This document shows positions 1 to 10,693 of a stretch of 64,000 nt of DNA, one piece after another. Position 1 is the stretch's first letter; every line of letters starts with the position of its first letter. The position numbers and the translations under genes were made by a program. The DNA lies in the NCBI RefSeq assembly GCF_000973725.1, contig NZ_CP009621.1:1958501-2022500 (forward strand), written 5' to 3'. Source of the stretch: Pontibacter korlensis. Lineage in GTDB: Bacteria; Bacteroidota; Bacteroidia; Cytophagales; Hymenobacteraceae. Below the pieces are notes generated by a model. That model was not told the origin of the DNA, searched no databases, and was given only the letters and a program-made list of their open reading frames with translations.

Positions 1-488
1 TGAGCGAGAAGTTAGCTAATACAAACTACTTCTATATTACTGATGCTTCAACTATGTCTGTAGCTGGCATCAACGCGTTCAGAAGAATGGCATTCGATCG
101 TGGTATCGAATACAAAGTGTACAAAAATACACTTATCAAGAAAGCGCTGGATACTTTAGAAGCTGATACTTCTGCGCTTGAGGATGTTTTAAAGGGCGCT
201 TCCGGTATCCTATTCTCGAAAGAGCTAGGCAATGCACCTGCAAAACTGATTCAAGACTTCAGAAAGAAAGGCAATACGCTCCCTCTGCTTAAAGGTGCTT
301 ATATCGACAGTGGTATTTTCATTGGCGAAGAGCAGCTTAAAACTCTTGCAGAGATCAAGTCTAAAGACGAGCTTATTGGCGAAATCATTGGTCTTCTTCA
401 GTCACCTGCTAAGAATGTTGTTTCTGCACTTCAAAGCAGTGGCGGTAAGCTGGCGGGTATCTTGAAAACTTTATCAGAAAAAGAATAA
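1..488 (+). CDS. rplJ: 50S ribosomal protein L10, 5' end cut by the window edge
   Basis: The reading frame is open from base 3 (codons for SEKLANTNYFYITDAS) through an internal ATG at 54 to the stop at 486-488, so the true start lies left of the window. L10 is the stalk-base protein that carries L7/L12 dimers and binds 23S rRNA. The visible part contains the typical RGIEYKVYKNTLIKKAL segment and the C-terminal helix, ending in SGGKLAGILKTL, that anchors L7/L12. rplL follows 42 bp downstream, as in nearly all bacteria. Any L10 autoregulatory leader lies outside the window. Confidence 0.97.
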   Translation, partial: SEKLANTNYFYITDASTMSVAGINAFRRMAFDRGIEYKVYKNTLIKKALDTLEADTSALEDVLKGASGILFSKELGNAPAKLIQDFRKKGNTLPLLKGAYIDSGIFIGEEQLKTLAEIKSKDELIGEIIGLLQSPAKNVVSALQSSGGKLAGILKTLSEKE

Positions 489-530
489 TTTAAAAACGTA
501 ATCAATAAGTAACTTTTAATTTCTATAAAA

Positions 531-911
531 ATGGCAGATTTGAAAGCATTCGCTGAGCAGTTAGTAAACTTGACTGTTAAAGAAGTTAACGAACTAGCTA
601 CTATTCTTAAGGATGAGTATGGCATCGAGCCTGCTGCTGCTGCTCCAGTGATGGTTGCCGGTGGTGGTGCTGCTGAAGGAGGAGCTGCTGCAGAAGAAAA
701 AACTTCTTTTGACGTAATCCTTAAATCAGCTGGTGCTCAGAAACTAGCAGTTGTTAAGCTTGTAAAAGAGCTTACTGGCCTTGGTCTGAAAGAAGCTAAA
801 GAAGTAGTAGATAGCGCTCCTAAAGCTCTGAAAGAAGGTGTTGCTAAGGATGAGGCTGAGTCACTGAAGAAATCTTTGGAAGAAGCTGGTGCTGAAGTGG
901 AGGTTAAATAA
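531..911 (+). CDS. rplL: 50S ribosomal protein L7/L12
   Basis: This 126-residue stalk protein binds L10 as dimers and recruits translation GTPases. The N-terminal dimerisation helices (about residues 1-35) are followed by an Ala/Gly-rich hinge ([20 protein letters not shown]) and the conserved C-terminal domain with the [16 protein letters not shown] factor-binding motif. It lies between rplJ and rpoB. A 160 bp gap with two hairpins separates it from rpoB, so the ribosomal and polymerase parts of the operon can be expressed at different levels. Confidence 0.98.
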   Translation: MADLKAFAEQLVNLTVKEVNELATILKDEYGIEPAAAAPVMVAGGGAAEGGAAAEEKTSFDVILKSAGAQKLAVVKLVKELTGLGLKEAKEVVDSAPKALKEGVAKDEAESLKKSLEEAGAEVEVK

Positions 912-934
912 TCTCACTTTATCAACATACTGAG

Positions 935-1009
935 AACAGGTAGACCTGGCATTTTCGTCAGGTCTTTTCCTGTTTGTATACAGATTCAAGATAATTGGAT
1001 CTTTTTTTT
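935..1009 (+). promoter_or_regulatory. Tandem hairpins between rplL and rpoB, probable attenuator
   Basis: Two hairpins follow rplL. In the first (935-974), AACAGG pairs with CCTGTT and the inner GACCTG pairs with CAGGTC, with a short bulge. In the second (983-1001), GATTCAA pairs with TTGGATC through one G-U pair, and it is followed at once by eight Ts (1002-1009), the layout of a weak intrinsic terminator. Partial termination between rplL and rpoBC is known in other bacteria; its operation here is inferred from position and structure. Confidence 0.6.
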
Positions 1010-1071
1010 GCCCACAGCTGTTTTGGACTCTGTGTGCTATTAAATGATTATAAACGTAAAATTCCAAGGCT

Positions 1072-4000
1072 TTGGCTAAGAATAAAACGACAGAAAGAAT
1101 CAATTTTGCCTCTATAAAGCCGGTAATTGACTATCCTGACTTCTTAGATGTTCAGGTTAAGTCGTTCCAGGACTTCTTTCAGTTGGAAACCCCAGCTGAG
1201 AACAGAGCGCAGGAGGGGTTGTTCAAGGTGTTTGCCGAGAACTTTCCTATTTCAGATTCACGCGAAAACTTCGTACTGGAGTTTATCGATTACCATATAG
1301 ATCCTCCAAAATACTCTGTTGATGAAAGCATTGACAGGGGCCTTACCTATTCTGTTCCGCTTAAAGCAAAACTTCGCCTTATCTGTAACGATGAGGATAA
1401 CGAGGATTTTGAAACAATTGAGCAGGAGGTATTCTTAGGCAACATTCCATACATGACCGAAAAAGGCTCCTTTGTGATCAATGGAGCTGAGCGTGTTATT
1501 GTATCTCAGTTGCACCGTTCACCAGGAGTGTTCTTTGCGCAAAGCAAGCACACAAACGGAACAAAGCTATATTCTGCCAGAATTATTCCTTTCAAAGGAT
1601 CTTGGGTTGAGTTTGCTACAGACGTGAACAACGTGATGTATGCCTACATCGACCGTAAGAAAAAATTCCCTGTAACAACACTTCTACGTGCTATTGGTTA
1701 CGGTACAGATAAAGATATCCTGGACCTGTTCGGCCTTTCTGAGGAAGTACCTGCTGATAGAAACACACTGAAGAACTCAATTGGCCGCAGACTGGCTGCA
1801 CGTGTTCTAAGAACATGGACTGAGGACTTTGTTGATGAAGATACAGGCGAGGTAGTATCGATCGACCGTAATGAAGTGCTTTTAGAGCGTGACTCTGAAA
1901 TCACTCCAGAAGATATAGATGTTATTCTAGACTCAGGTGTTCAGTCTATCATCCTACACCGTGAGAATGTTAACATTGCAGATTACGCTATTATCTACAA
2001 TACGCTTCAGAAAGATAACTCTAACTCAGAGAAAGAAGCGGTAGAGCAAATTTACCGTCAGCTGCGTAACACAGAGGCTCCTGATGAGGAGACAGCTCGT
2101 GATATTATTCAGAAGCTGTTCTTCTCTGACAAGCGTTATGACCTGGGTGAAGTAGGCCGCTATAGAATCAATAAGAAACTTGGGCTTGATACGAACTGGG
2201 ACGCAAAAGTACTTACAAACGAAGACATCGTTCTGATTGTAAAGTATCTGATCGGTTTGATTAACTCTAAAGCTGTGGTGGATGATATTGACCACTTGAG
2301 CAACCGCCGTGTAAGAACGGTTGGTGAGCAGCTTTATGCACAGTTTGGAGTTGGTCTTGCCCGTATGGCACGTACCATCAAAGAGCGTATGAACGTGCGC
2401 GATAACGAAGATTTTAAGCCAGTTGACCTGATCAACGCGCGTACACTGTCTTCAGTTATCAACTCGTTCTTCGGTACAAACCAGCTTTCACAGTTCATGG
2501 ACCAAACTAACCCTCTGGCTGAAGTGACCCATAAGCGTCGTGTATCAGCACTGGGACCAGGTGGTCTTTCAAGAGAGCGTGCAGGTTTCGAGGTACGTGA
2601 CGTTCACTATACGCACTATGGCCGTCTGTGTACTATCGAGACACCAGAAGGTCCAAACATTGGTCTTATTTCTTCTCTGTGTGTACACGCTCGCGTGAAC
2701 CACATGGGCTTTATCGAGACACCTTACAGAAAGGTAATTGAAGGTCAGGTAGTGGTAGATGGCTCTGTAGAGTATTTGACTGCTGAGGAAGAAGATACCC
2801 ACCACATCGCACAGGCAAATGCAGTGATTGATGAGGGAGGTAACTTTGTTAATCCAACTGTAAAAGGACGTTTTGAGGGTGACTTCCCGGTTGAAGCACC
2901 AACAACATATACTTATATGGACGTTGCTCCGAACCAGATTGTATCGGTTGCGGCTTCATTGATTCCATTCCTGGAGCATGATGACGCTAACCGTGCCCTG
3001 ATGGGTTCAAACATGCAACGCCAGGCAGTACCGCTTCTGAAGCCAGAAGCTCCAATCGTAGGTACAGGTCTGGAAAGAAGAGCTGCTATCGACTCTAGAG
3101 CATTAGTAATTGCGGAGGGTGATGGTGTGATTGACTTTGTTGACGCGAAGAAAATTGTTGTTAAGTACGATCTGTCAGATGAGGCAAAGCTTGTTTCCTT
3201 CGATGCAGAGTATGTGACTTACAACATGGTGAAGTACAGAAGAACTAACCAGGATACTTGCATCAACCTGACTCCGATTGTGAAGAAAGGTCAGCGTGTA
3301 ACTAAAGGGGAGCCACTGTGCGAAGGATATGCTACTAACGATGGCGAACTAGCTATTGGTAGAAACATGCAAGTGGCGTTCATGCCTTGGCAAGGATACA
3401 ACTTTGAGGATGCGATTGTAATTTCTGAAAAGGTAGTACGTGATGATATATTCACTTCTATTCACATCGAGGAATTTGAACTAGAGGTTCGTGAGACAAA
3501 ACGTGGTGAGGAAGAACTGACTTCAGAAATTCCGAACGTAAGCGAGGAAGCTGTACGCAACCTGGATGAGAACGGTATCATACGCATCGGAGCTGAAGTA
3601 CGTGAAGGAGATATCCTGATCGGTAAGATCACACCGAAAGGTGAGACAGATCCAACTCCAGAGGAAAAACTGCTACGTGCCATCTTTGGTGATAAGGCTG
3701 GTGATGTGAAGGATGCATCGCTTAAGGCGCCGCCATCACTGAATGGTGTAGTAATTGACACAAAACTATTCTCTCGTCCTAAGAAAGATAAAAACCTTCG
3801 TGCAAAATCTAAGAAAGAAGTAGAGGAGCTGAAGGTAAAATATTCTAAGGAGCTAACAGCCATCAAAAATGTGATGGTGGATAAACTGGTAGAATTGCTG
3901 GATGGCAAGACTTCACAAGGTATCCGACATAAGTTTGGTGACGAGATATTAACGAAAGGTGTTAAGTTCTCTCGCAAAAACATTGTAGAGGCTCTGTTCC

Positions 4001-4944
4001 CAGAGAAGAACCCTTACAAAGACGAGAGCAACTATGCGGTGCCAGAGGAGGTGAACATGTTCAAAGACCTGATTCTGGAAAACTGGACAACTGACGAGAA
4101 AGCCAACAGCATGCTGGTGGAGCTTGTTAAGAACTATAATAAGCGCCGTAACATCGTTTCCGCGCACTTCAAGCGTGAGAGATTTACACTGGAAGTAGGA
4201 GATGAGTTACCAGCAGGTATTGTACAGCTTGCCAAAGTATACATCGCTAAGAAGCGTAAGCTGAAAGTAGGTGACAAGATGGCGGGCCGTCACGGTAACA
4301 AGGGTGTGGTAGCGCGTATCGTTCGTGAGGAGGACATGCCGTTCCTAGAAGATGGAACTCCAATGGACATCGTTCTGAACCCACTTGGTGTACCTTCTCG
4401 AATGAACATCGGTCAGATCTATGAGACTGTACTAGGATGGGCTGGTCTGAAGTTAGGTAGAAGATATGCAACACCTATTTTCGACGGTGCTACAGAGGAG
4501 CAGGTTCAGGCGGAGTTGGCAGAAGCAGGTCTTCCAAGCTTTGGCCGTACTTACCTGTATGATGGTCTTTCAGGAGATCGTTTCGATCAACCAGTAACAG
4601 TAGGTGTGATTTACATGCTGAAACTAGGTCACTTGGTTGACGATAAAATGCACGCACGTTCAATTGGTCCATACTCTCTTATCACACAGCAGCCACTTGG
4701 TGGTAAAGCCCAGTTCGGTGGTCAGCGTTTCGGTGAGATGGAGGTGTGGGCACTTGAGGCCTTCGGTGCTTCAAACGTGCTGCAAGAGATACTTACAGTA
4801 AAATCAGACGACGTGATTGGTCGTGCGAAAGCCTACGAGTCAATCGTGAAAGGCGACGTACTGCCTAAGCCAAATATCCCTGAATCATTCAATGTATTGA
4901 TTCACGAATTAAGAGGATTGGCACTGGAGATTACGTTGGAATAA
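1072..4944 (+). CDS. rpoB: DNA-directed RNA polymerase subunit beta
   Basis: The beta subunit of RNA polymerase, 1290 residues. The start is TTG at 1072 ([14 protein letters not shown]); it matches the family N-terminus and no ATG lies near it in frame. The rifampicin-binding cluster is intact around residues 470-495 ([15 protein letters not shown], then [13 protein letters not shown]), with the sensitive-type residues D477, H487 and S492 aligned to E. coli D516, H526 and S531. The C-terminal [20 protein letters not shown] region is present. rpoC follows after a 102 bp spacer holding a long hairpin. Confidence 0.99.
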   Translation: MAKNKTTERINFASIKPVIDYPDFLDVQVKSFQDFFQLETPAENRAQEGLFKVFAENFPISDSRENFVLEFIDYHIDPPKYSVDESIDRGLTYSVPLKAKLRLICNDEDNEDFETIEQEVFLGNIPYMTEKGSFVINGAERVIVSQLHRSPGVFFAQSKHTNGTKLYSARIIPFKGSWVEFATDVNNVMYAYIDRKKKFPVTTLLRAIGYGTDKDILDLFGLSEEVPADRNTLKNSIGRRLAARVLRTWTEDFVDEDTGEVVSIDRNEVLLERDSEITPEDIDVILDSGVQSIILHRENVNIADYAIIYNTLQKDNSNSEKEAVEQIYRQLRNTEAPDEETARDIIQKLFFSDKRYDLGEVGRYRINKKLGLDTNWDAKVLTNEDIVLIVKYLIGLINSKAVVDDIDHLSNRRVRTVGEQLYAQFGVGLARMARTIKERMNVRDNEDFKPVDLINARTLSSVINSFFGTNQLSQFMDQTNPLAEVTHKRRVSALGPGGLSRERAGFEVRDVHYTHYGRLCTIETPEGPNIGLISSLCVHARVNHMGFIETPYRKVIEGQVVVDGSVEYLTAEEEDTHHIAQANAVIDEGGNFVNPTVKGRFEGDFPVEAPTTYTYMDVAPNQIVSVAASLIPFLEHDDANRALMGSNMQRQAVPLLKPEAPIVGTGLERRAAIDSRALVIAEGDGVIDFVDAKKIVVKYDLSDEAKLVSFDAEYVTYNMVKYRRTNQDTCINLTPIVKKGQRVTKGEPLCEGYATNDGELAIGRNMQVAFMPWQGYNFEDAIVISEKVVRDDIFTSIHIEEFELEVRETKRGEEELTSEIPNVSEEAVRNLDENGIIRIGAEVREGDILIGKITPKGETDPTPEEKLLRAIFGDKAGDVKDASLKAPPSLNGVVIDTKLFSRPKKDKNLRAKSKKEVEELKVKYSKELTAIKNVMVDKLVELLDGKTSQGIRHKFGDEILTKGVKFSRKNIVEALFPEKNPYKDESNYAVPEEVNMFKDLILENWTTDEKANSMLVELVKNYNKRRNIVSAHFKRERFTLEVGDELPAGIVQLAKVYIAKKRKLKVGDKMAGRHGNKGVVARIVREEDMPFLEDGTPMDIVLNPLGVPSRMNIGQIYETVLGWAGLKLGRRYATPIFDGATEEQVQAELAEAGLPSFGRTYLYDGLSGDRFDQPVTVGVIYMLKLGHLVDDKMHARSIGPYSLITQQPLGGKAQFGGQRFGEMEVWALEAFGASNVLQEILTVKSDDVIGRAKAYESIVKGDVLPKPNIPESFNVLIHELRGLALEITLE

Positions 4945-4945
4945 G

Positions 4946-4994
4946 AAGTATAAAGCAAAGCGCCGAGGCAATAGCCGAGGCGCTTTGCATACTT
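4946..4994 (+). promoter_or_regulatory. Long hairpin in the rpoB-rpoC spacer
   Basis: AAGTAT (4946-4951) pairs with ATACTT (4989-4994), and after a 3 nt bulge GCAAAGCGCC (4955-4964) pairs perfectly with GGCGCTTTGC (4979-4988). An inner GGC/GCC closes a tetraloop region. No U-run follows, so it does not look like a classical terminator. It could be an RNA processing or stabilising element that tunes rpoC relative to rpoB; that role is inference. Confidence 0.6.
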
Positions 4995-5046
4995 ATACTG
5001 GTTAAGCTGTAACGCATATTCATTGTATCGACATTATTCTAATAAT

Positions 5047-8000
5047 ATGGCATTTGCGAAAAACAAAAAGCTAACTCAGGACTTCTCTAAAGTAACGATC
5101 AGCTTGGCTTCGCCGGAGTCAATCCTGGAGCGTTCCAATGGAGAGGTAACTAAGCCTGAGACCATAAACTATAGAACCTATAAGCCTGAGATGGGTGGTC
5201 TGTTCTGCGAAAGAATATTCGGACCCGTAAAGGACTGGGAATGCCACTGCGGAAAGTATAAAAGAATCAGATACAAAGGCATCATCTGCGACCGTTGCGG
5301 CGTGGAGGTGACGGAGAAGAAAGTGCGCCGCGAGCGTATGGGCCACATTGAATTAGTGGTTCCGGTAGCGCACATCTGGTACTTCAAATCTCTTCCAAAT
5401 AAAATAGGTTATCTGTTAGGCCTTCCAACAAAGAAGCTTGACCAGATCATCTACTATGAAAGATATGTAGTTATCCAGCCAGGTATCCTTGCAGAGGACG
5501 GTGTAAATACACTGGACTTCTTGACAGAGGACGAGTACCTGGATATGGTGGATAAACTGCCTCGCGAGAACCAAATGTTGGATAATAACGATCCAAACAA
5601 GTTTATCGCGAAAATGGGTGCTGAAGCCCTGCAAATGCTCTTAGAGCGCATCCAACTGGACGACCTTTCTTATGAGCTGCGTCATGCGGCTGCACACGAG
5701 ACTTCGCAGCAGCGTAAAGCTGAGGCCTTGAAGCGTCTTCGTGTGGTAGAGGCGTTCCGTGATGCTACTACACGAATAGAGAACAGACCAGAATGGATGA
5801 TCATCCGCATGGTGCCTGTTATTCCACCAGAGCTTCGTCCACTAGTTCCATTGGATGGTGGCCGTTTCGCTACATCTGACTTGAACGACCTGTATAGACG
5901 TGTTATCATCCGAAACAACCGTCTGAAGCGTTTGATAGAGATTAAGGCTCCTGAAGTAATCCTTCGTAACGAGAAGCGAATGCTGCAGGAAGCGGTAGAC
6001 TCACTGTTTGACAACTCACGTAAAGTAAACGCTGTTCGTGCAGAGGGTAACCGTGCGCTGAAGTCACTTTCTGACATGCTGAAAGGTAAGCAAGGACGTT
6101 TCCGTCAGAACTTACTTGGTAAGCGTGTTGACTACTCTGGCCGTTCGGTAATTGTAGTTGGTCCTGAACTGAAGCTGCACGAGTGCGGTCTGCCTAAGAA
6201 TATGGCAGCTGAGCTTTTCAAGCCGTTCATCATCCGCAAGCTAATTGAAAGAGGAATTGTTAAGACTGTAAAGTCTGCAAAGAAAATAGTAGATCGTAAG
6301 GACCCTGTAGTTTGGGATATCTTGGAGAACGTGCTGAAAGGCCATCCAGTACTCCTAAACCGTGCTCCTACACTACACAGATTAGGTATTCAGGCATTCC
6401 AGCCTAAGCTGATCGAAGGTAAGGCAATTCAGTTACACCCATTAGTGTGTACTGCGTTCAACGCCGACTTTGACGGTGACCAGATGGCGGTGCACGTTCC
6501 ACTAGGACCTGCTGCTGTACTGGAGGCATCTATGCTGATGCTTGCTTCGCATAACATCCTGAACCCTGCTAACGGTGCTCCGATTGCAGTACCTTCTCAG
6601 GACATGGTACTTGGTTTATACTATGTATCTAAAGGAAAGCGCAGCACAGAAAATGAGAAAATCGACGGAGAAGGTATGAGCTTCTACTCTGCGGAGGAAG
6701 TGGTTATTGCCATCAACGAGAAGAGAATCTCTAAACACGCCTATATCAAGGTAAGAGCTAAAGTTAAAAACGAAAATGGTGAACTGGAGACGAAACTGAT
6801 CGAAACAGTTGCCGGTCGTGTAATCTTTAACCAGTTCGTACCAGAAGAGGTGGGTTATATCGATGAACTGCTGACTAAGAAGAAACTGCAGCAGATCATC
6901 TCTAGAGTATTCAAAGAGACGGGTATGGCCCGTACAGCTCAGTTCCTGGATGATATCAAAACACTTGGATTCCAGTCTGCCTATAAAGGCGGTCTTTCTA
7001 TGGGTCTTGGTGATATCAATATTCCGGCTGAGAAAGAGATACTAGTGGAGCAGGCTAAAAAAGACGTAGATGCTGTATGGCAAAACTACTCTATGGGTCT
7101 GATCACTGACAATGAGCGTTACAACCAGGTAATTGATATCTGGACGCGTATCAACAACCAAATTACTGAAACGTTGATGCGCCGTCTTGAAAATGAGAAC
7201 CAAGGCTTTAACTCCATCTTTATGATGATGCACTCTGGAGCCCGTGGTTCGAGAGAGCAGATCCGTCAGTTGGGTGGTATGAGAGGTCTGATGGCTAAGC
7301 CTCAGAAATCATTACAAGGTTCCGTAGGTGAGATTATTGAGAACCCGATCCTATCAAACTTTAAAGAAGGTCTGGATGTAATCGAGTACTTCATCTCTAC
7401 ACACGGTGCACGTAAAGGTCTTGCCGATACGGCTCTTAAAACTGCCGATGCTGGTTACCTAACTCGTCGTCTGGTAGACGTGTCTCAGGACGTGATCGTT
7501 AACGAAGAGGACTGCGGTACTCTAAGAGGTCTGGAAGTAAGTGCACTGAAAGACAACGAAGATATTGTAGAGTCTCTATCAGAGCGTATCTTGGGTCGCG
7601 TAGCTGTTCATGATGTATACGATCCAGTTACGAATGATCTGATTGTAGAGTCAGGAACAGAAATCACAGAAGAAGTAGCCCGAGCTATCGAGAATACGGC
7701 AATAGAGTCTGTAGAAATTCGCTCAGTACTTACTTGTGAGTCTAAGCGTGGTATCTGTGCTAAATGCTACGGCCGTAACCTGGCAACAGGCTTTATGGTG
7801 CAGAAAGGTGAGGCTGTAGGTGTAATTGCAGCTCAGTCTATCGGTGAGCCTGGTACACAGCTGACTCTTCGTACATTCCACGTGGGTGGTACAGCATCTA
7901 ACATTGCGGTAGATGCAACTATCCTGGCGAAGTTCGGAGGTAGAATAGAGTTTGAAGATGTTCGCTCACTGGATACGGTAAACAATGAAGGCGAGCCTGT

Positions 8001-9363
8001 TAAAGTAGTTATGGGTCGTTCAGGCGAGGTTAAAATCGTTGACCCGAACACAGGTAAGCTTTTGATCAGCAACCACGTTCCTTATGGTTCATTCCTGCAT
8101 GTAAATGAAGGGCAGATCATTGAGAAAGGAGCACAGCTGTGTAATTGGGATCCGTACAATGCGGTAATCCTTTCTGAGTTCGATGGTGAGATTTCTTACG
8201 AGTCGATCATAGAAGGCATCACATACCGTGAGGAGTCAGACGAGCAGACAGGTTACCGTGAGAAAGTGATTATCGATACAAAAGATAAGACACAGAACCC
8301 GGCAATCGTGGTTAATCCGAAAAATGGTGAATCTAAAGGTTACAATATACCGGTAGGTGCTCACTTGACAGTAGAGAACGGGGAGAAAATCAAAGCTGGT
8401 CAAATCCTGGCGAAAATCCCACGTGCTATCGGTAAAACACGAGACATTACAGGCGGTCTTCCACGAGTTACAGAATTGTTTGAAGCTCGTAATCCATCTA
8501 ACCCAGCGGTAGTGTCTGAGATCGATGGTGTAGTAACATATGGTAGCGTGAAGCGTGGTAACCGTGAAATCTTCATAGAGTCGAAAGATGGCGTGAAGAA
8601 AAAGTACATGGTGCCGCTTTCTAAGCACATCCTGGTACAGGACAATGACTTTATCCGTGCTGGTATGCCGTTATCAGATGGTGCTATCACTCCAACAGAT
8701 ATCTTGAATATCCAAGGTCCGGGTGCAGTACAAGAGTACCTGGTGAACGAAATTCAGGAAGTATATCGTCTGCAGGGTGTGAAGATCAATGACAAACACA
8801 TTGAGGTTGTAGTACGCCAGATGATGCAGAAGGTAGTAGTGGTAGACCCAGGTGACACAAGCTTCCTGGAGAACCAGACGGTAGACAAAGTATCCTTTAT
8901 GGAGGAGAACGATCACATCATTGATATGAAAGTGGTTGAGGATGCCGGTGATTCTGCAAACCTGAAGCCAGGTCAAATAGTAACACCACGTCGTCTGCGT
9001 GATGAGAACTCAAGCCTGAAGCGTCGTGACTTGAAACTAGTAACGGTGCGTGATGCACAGCCAGCTGTTTCTCGTCCTACACTACAAGGTATCACACAAG
9101 CTTCGTTGGGTACTCAAAGCTTTATCTCTGCAGCATCGTTCCAGGAAACAACTAAAGTATTGAGCGAAGCAGCGATCAAGGGTAAGGCGGATGAGTTGCT
9201 AGGACTGAAAGAAAACGTAATCGTAGGTCACCTGATACCTGCAGGTACAGGTCTGAGAGAATACCAGAACCTGATAGTGGGAAGCCAGGAAGAGTACGAT
9301 ACGCTAGTTGAGTCAAAGAAATCAACTTCTAAAGCGAAGCAGCAGGAGTTGCAAAATAAATAA
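5047..9363 (+). CDS. rpoC: DNA-directed RNA polymerase subunit beta'
   Basis: The beta' subunit, about 1438 residues, the catalytic partner of RpoB. ATG at 5047 (MAFAKNKKL) is preferred because family members in the phylum start this way; an in-frame TTG at 5023 would add eight unlikely residues. The N-terminal zinc ribbon ([13 protein letters not shown], then CDRCG), the Mg-binding active-site motif NADFDGDQM near residue 480, and the second zinc cluster ([13 protein letters not shown]) are all present. The next gene starts 7 bp after the stop, so it is probably cotranscribed. Confidence 0.99.
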   Translation: MAFAKNKKLTQDFSKVTISLASPESILERSNGEVTKPETINYRTYKPEMGGLFCERIFGPVKDWECHCGKYKRIRYKGIICDRCGVEVTEKKVRRERMGHIELVVPVAHIWYFKSLPNKIGYLLGLPTKKLDQIIYYERYVVIQPGILAEDGVNTLDFLTEDEYLDMVDKLPRENQMLDNNDPNKFIAKMGAEALQMLLERIQLDDLSYELRHAAAHETSQQRKAEALKRLRVVEAFRDATTRIENRPEWMIIRMVPVIPPELRPLVPLDGGRFATSDLNDLYRRVIIRNNRLKRLIEIKAPEVILRNEKRMLQEAVDSLFDNSRKVNAVRAEGNRALKSLSDMLKGKQGRFRQNLLGKRVDYSGRSVIVVGPELKLHECGLPKNMAAELFKPFIIRKLIERGIVKTVKSAKKIVDRKDPVVWDILENVLKGHPVLLNRAPTLHRLGIQAFQPKLIEGKAIQLHPLVCTAFNADFDGDQMAVHVPLGPAAVLEASMLMLASHNILNPANGAPIAVPSQDMVLGLYYVSKGKRSTENEKIDGEGMSFYSAEEVVIAINEKRISKHAYIKVRAKVKNENGELETKLIETVAGRVIFNQFVPEEVGYIDELLTKKKLQQIISRVFKETGMARTAQFLDDIKTLGFQSAYKGGLSMGLGDINIPAEKEILVEQAKKDVDAVWQNYSMGLITDNERYNQVIDIWTRINNQITETLMRRLENENQGFNSIFMMMHSGARGSREQIRQLGGMRGLMAKPQKSLQGSVGEIIENPILSNFKEGLDVIEYFISTHGARKGLADTALKTADAGYLTRRLVDVSQDVIVNEEDCGTLRGLEVSALKDNEDIVESLSERILGRVAVHDVYDPVTNDLIVESGTEITEEVARAIENTAIESVEIRSVLTCESKRGICAKCYGRNLATGFMVQKGEAVGVIAAQSIGEPGTQLTLRTFHVGGTASNIAVDATILAKFGGRIEFEDVRSLDTVNNEGEPVKVVMGRSGEVKIVDPNTGKLLISNHVPYGSFLHVNEGQIIEKGAQLCNWDPYNAVILSEFDGEISYESIIEGITYREESDEQTGYREKVIIDTKDKTQNPAIVVNPKNGESKGYNIPVGAHLTVENGEKIKAGQILAKIPRAIGKTRDITGGLPRVTELFEARNPSNPAVVSEIDGVVTYGSVKRGNREIFIESKDGVKKKYMVPLSKHILVQDNDFIRAGMPLSDGAITPTDILNIQGPGAVQEYLVNEIQEVYRLQGVKINDKHIEVVVRQMMQKVVVVDPGDTSFLENQTVDKVSFMEENDHIIDMKVVEDAGDSANLKPGQIVTPRRLRDENSSLKRRDLKLVTVRDAQPAVSRPTLQGITQASLGTQSFISAASFQETTKVLSEAAIKGKADELLGLKENVIVGHLIPAGTGLREYQNLIVGSQEEYDTLVESKKSTSKAKQQELQNK

Positions 9364-9370
9364 GTGAACC

Positions 9371-9688
9371 ATGGCGGAAGATCTGCAAAAACAAAATCAA
9401 ATAAACATCGAGCTGTCTGAAGAGGTAGCGGAGGGAGAGTATGCTAACTTAGCTATGATCGCCCACTCGAGCAGCGAGTTTGTGATTGATTTTATAAGAT
9501 TGATGCCAGGTCTGCCTAAAGCTAAAGTAAAATCAAGAGTAGTTATCACACCAGAGCATGCCAAAAGACTTTTGGCTGCTCTGGCAGATAATGTCCAAAA
9601 ATTTGAAGCAAGCTTTGGTGAAATAAAGCAGACACAAGGCGCTCCTTCTTTCCCGATGAACTTTGGAGGAACAGTAGGAGAGGCCTAA
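9371..9688 (+). CDS. DUF3467 family protein downstream of rpoC
   Basis: A small soluble protein of 105 residues that I match to the DUF3467 family from its core (EGEYANLAMIAHSSSEFVIDFIRLMPG, split here by the E-x-AN and FxxDF positions) and the TPEHAKRLLAAL helix. The family is usual in Bacteroidota and other phyla, and its function is not known to me. It sits 7 bp after rpoC and is probably the last gene of the rpl-rpo operon; a new promoter for rpsL follows within 30-60 bp. No signal peptide or membrane segment is visible. Confidence 0.85.
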   Translation: MAEDLQKQNQINIELSEEVAEGEYANLAMIAHSSSEFVIDFIRLMPGLPKAKVKSRVVITPEHAKRLLAALADNVQKFEASFGEIKQTQGAPSFPMNFGGTVGEA

Positions 9689-9714
9689 GGTACAGAGAAT
9701 TAATGTTTTAAAAT

Positions 9715-9746
9715 TTTGAAAATGCAAAGTGAATTTTATACCTTTG
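9715..9746 (+). promoter_or_regulatory. Promoter of the rpsL (str) operon
   Basis: A -33 box TTTG (9715-9718) and a -7 box TACCTTTG (9739-9746) are separated by 20 nt, which fits the Bacteroidota housekeeping consensus TTTG-N19-20-TAnnTTTG. The expected transcript start is about 40 nt before the rpsL ATG at 9793. Confidence 0.75.
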
Positions 9747-9792
9747 CAGACCAAAATTTTAAGTAGAAAAATCTATAATTAACAGCTAGTAA

Positions 9793-10203
9793 ATGCCTAC
9801 TATACAGCAATTAGTAAGAAAAGGTAGAGAAAAGTTGACTTTCAAGTCAAAGTCTCCTGCCTTAGATTCATGCCCACAGCGCCGTGGTGTATGTACTAGA
9901 GTATATACAACTACGCCAAAGAAGCCAAACTCTGCGATGCGTAAAGTAGCCAGGGTAAGACTTACAAATGGTAAAGAAGTTAACGCCTACATCCCAGGTG
10001 AAGGTCATAACCTTCAGGAGCACTCAATTGTGCTAATCAGAGGCGGTAGAGTAAAAGACCTTCCAGGTGTACGTTACCACATCGTACGTGGTGCCTTGGA
10101 TACTGCCGGTGTAAACGGTCGTCTTCAGTCACGCTCTAAGTATGGTGCTAAGAGACCTAAACCAGGACAGGCTCCGGCTGCTGCAAAAGGTAAAAAGAAA
10201 TAA
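9793..10203 (+). CDS. rpsL: 30S ribosomal protein S12
   Basis: S12 of the decoding centre, 136 residues. The streptomycin-interaction segment [14 protein letters not shown] and the loop [12 protein letters not shown] are present with the ordinary, streptomycin-sensitive lysines and the aspartate that is often methylthiolated. The C-terminus is the usual Lys-rich tail. It is the first gene of the str operon behind its own promoter; rpsG follows after 19 bp. Confidence 0.98.
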   Translation: MPTIQQLVRKGREKLTFKSKSPALDSCPQRRGVCTRVYTTTPKKPNSAMRKVARVRLTNGKEVNAYIPGEGHNLQEHSIVLIRGGRVKDLPGVRYHIVRGALDTAGVNGRLQSRSKYGAKRPKPGQAPAAAKGKKK

Positions 10204-10222
10204 TTCATAGAGTTTTAATACA

Positions 10223-10690
10223 ATGAGAAAAGCAAAGCCTAAAAGTAGAATACTCCTTCCTGATCCAAAATATAAAGAGACATTAGTAACACGTTTCGTA
10301 AACTACCTGATGGAAGATGGTAAGAAAAGTGTTGCTTATGGTATCTTCTATGATGCTGTAGAACTAGTAGAGCAAAGAACTAAAGAAAACGGTCTTGAAA
10401 CTTGGAAGAAGGCGTTGAACAACATCATGCCAAGCGTCGAAGTGAAAAGCCGCAGGGTAGGGGGTGCTACTTTCCAAGTGCCGACTGAGGTTCGTCCGGA
10501 CCGCAGAGTATCTCTTGGTATCAAGTGGATGATATCATACGCTCGCAAGAGAGGTGAGAAGACAATGAAAGACAGATTAGCAGGTGAAATTATTGCAGCT
10601 GCTAAAGGTGAAGGTGCGGCCGTTAAGAAAAAAGACGATACGCATAGAATGGCAGAAGCGAACAAAGCATTCTCTCACTTTAGATTCTAA
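10223..10690 (+). CDS. rpsG: 30S ribosomal protein S7
   Basis: S7 nucleates assembly of the 30S head. At 155 residues it has the usual length, with [17 protein letters not shown] at the N-terminus and the conserved [16 protein letters not shown] beta-hairpin. It lies 19 bp after rpsL and 3 bp before fusA, the usual str operon order. In E. coli S7 is the autogenous repressor of this operon; whether that applies here is unknown. Confidence 0.98.
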   Translation: MRKAKPKSRILLPDPKYKETLVTRFVNYLMEDGKKSVAYGIFYDAVELVEQRTKENGLETWKKALNNIMPSVEVKSRRVGGATFQVPTEVRPDRRVSLGIKWMISYARKRGEKTMKDRLAGEIIAAAKGEGAAVKKKDDTHRMAEANKAFSHFRF

Positions 10691-10693
10691 CTT

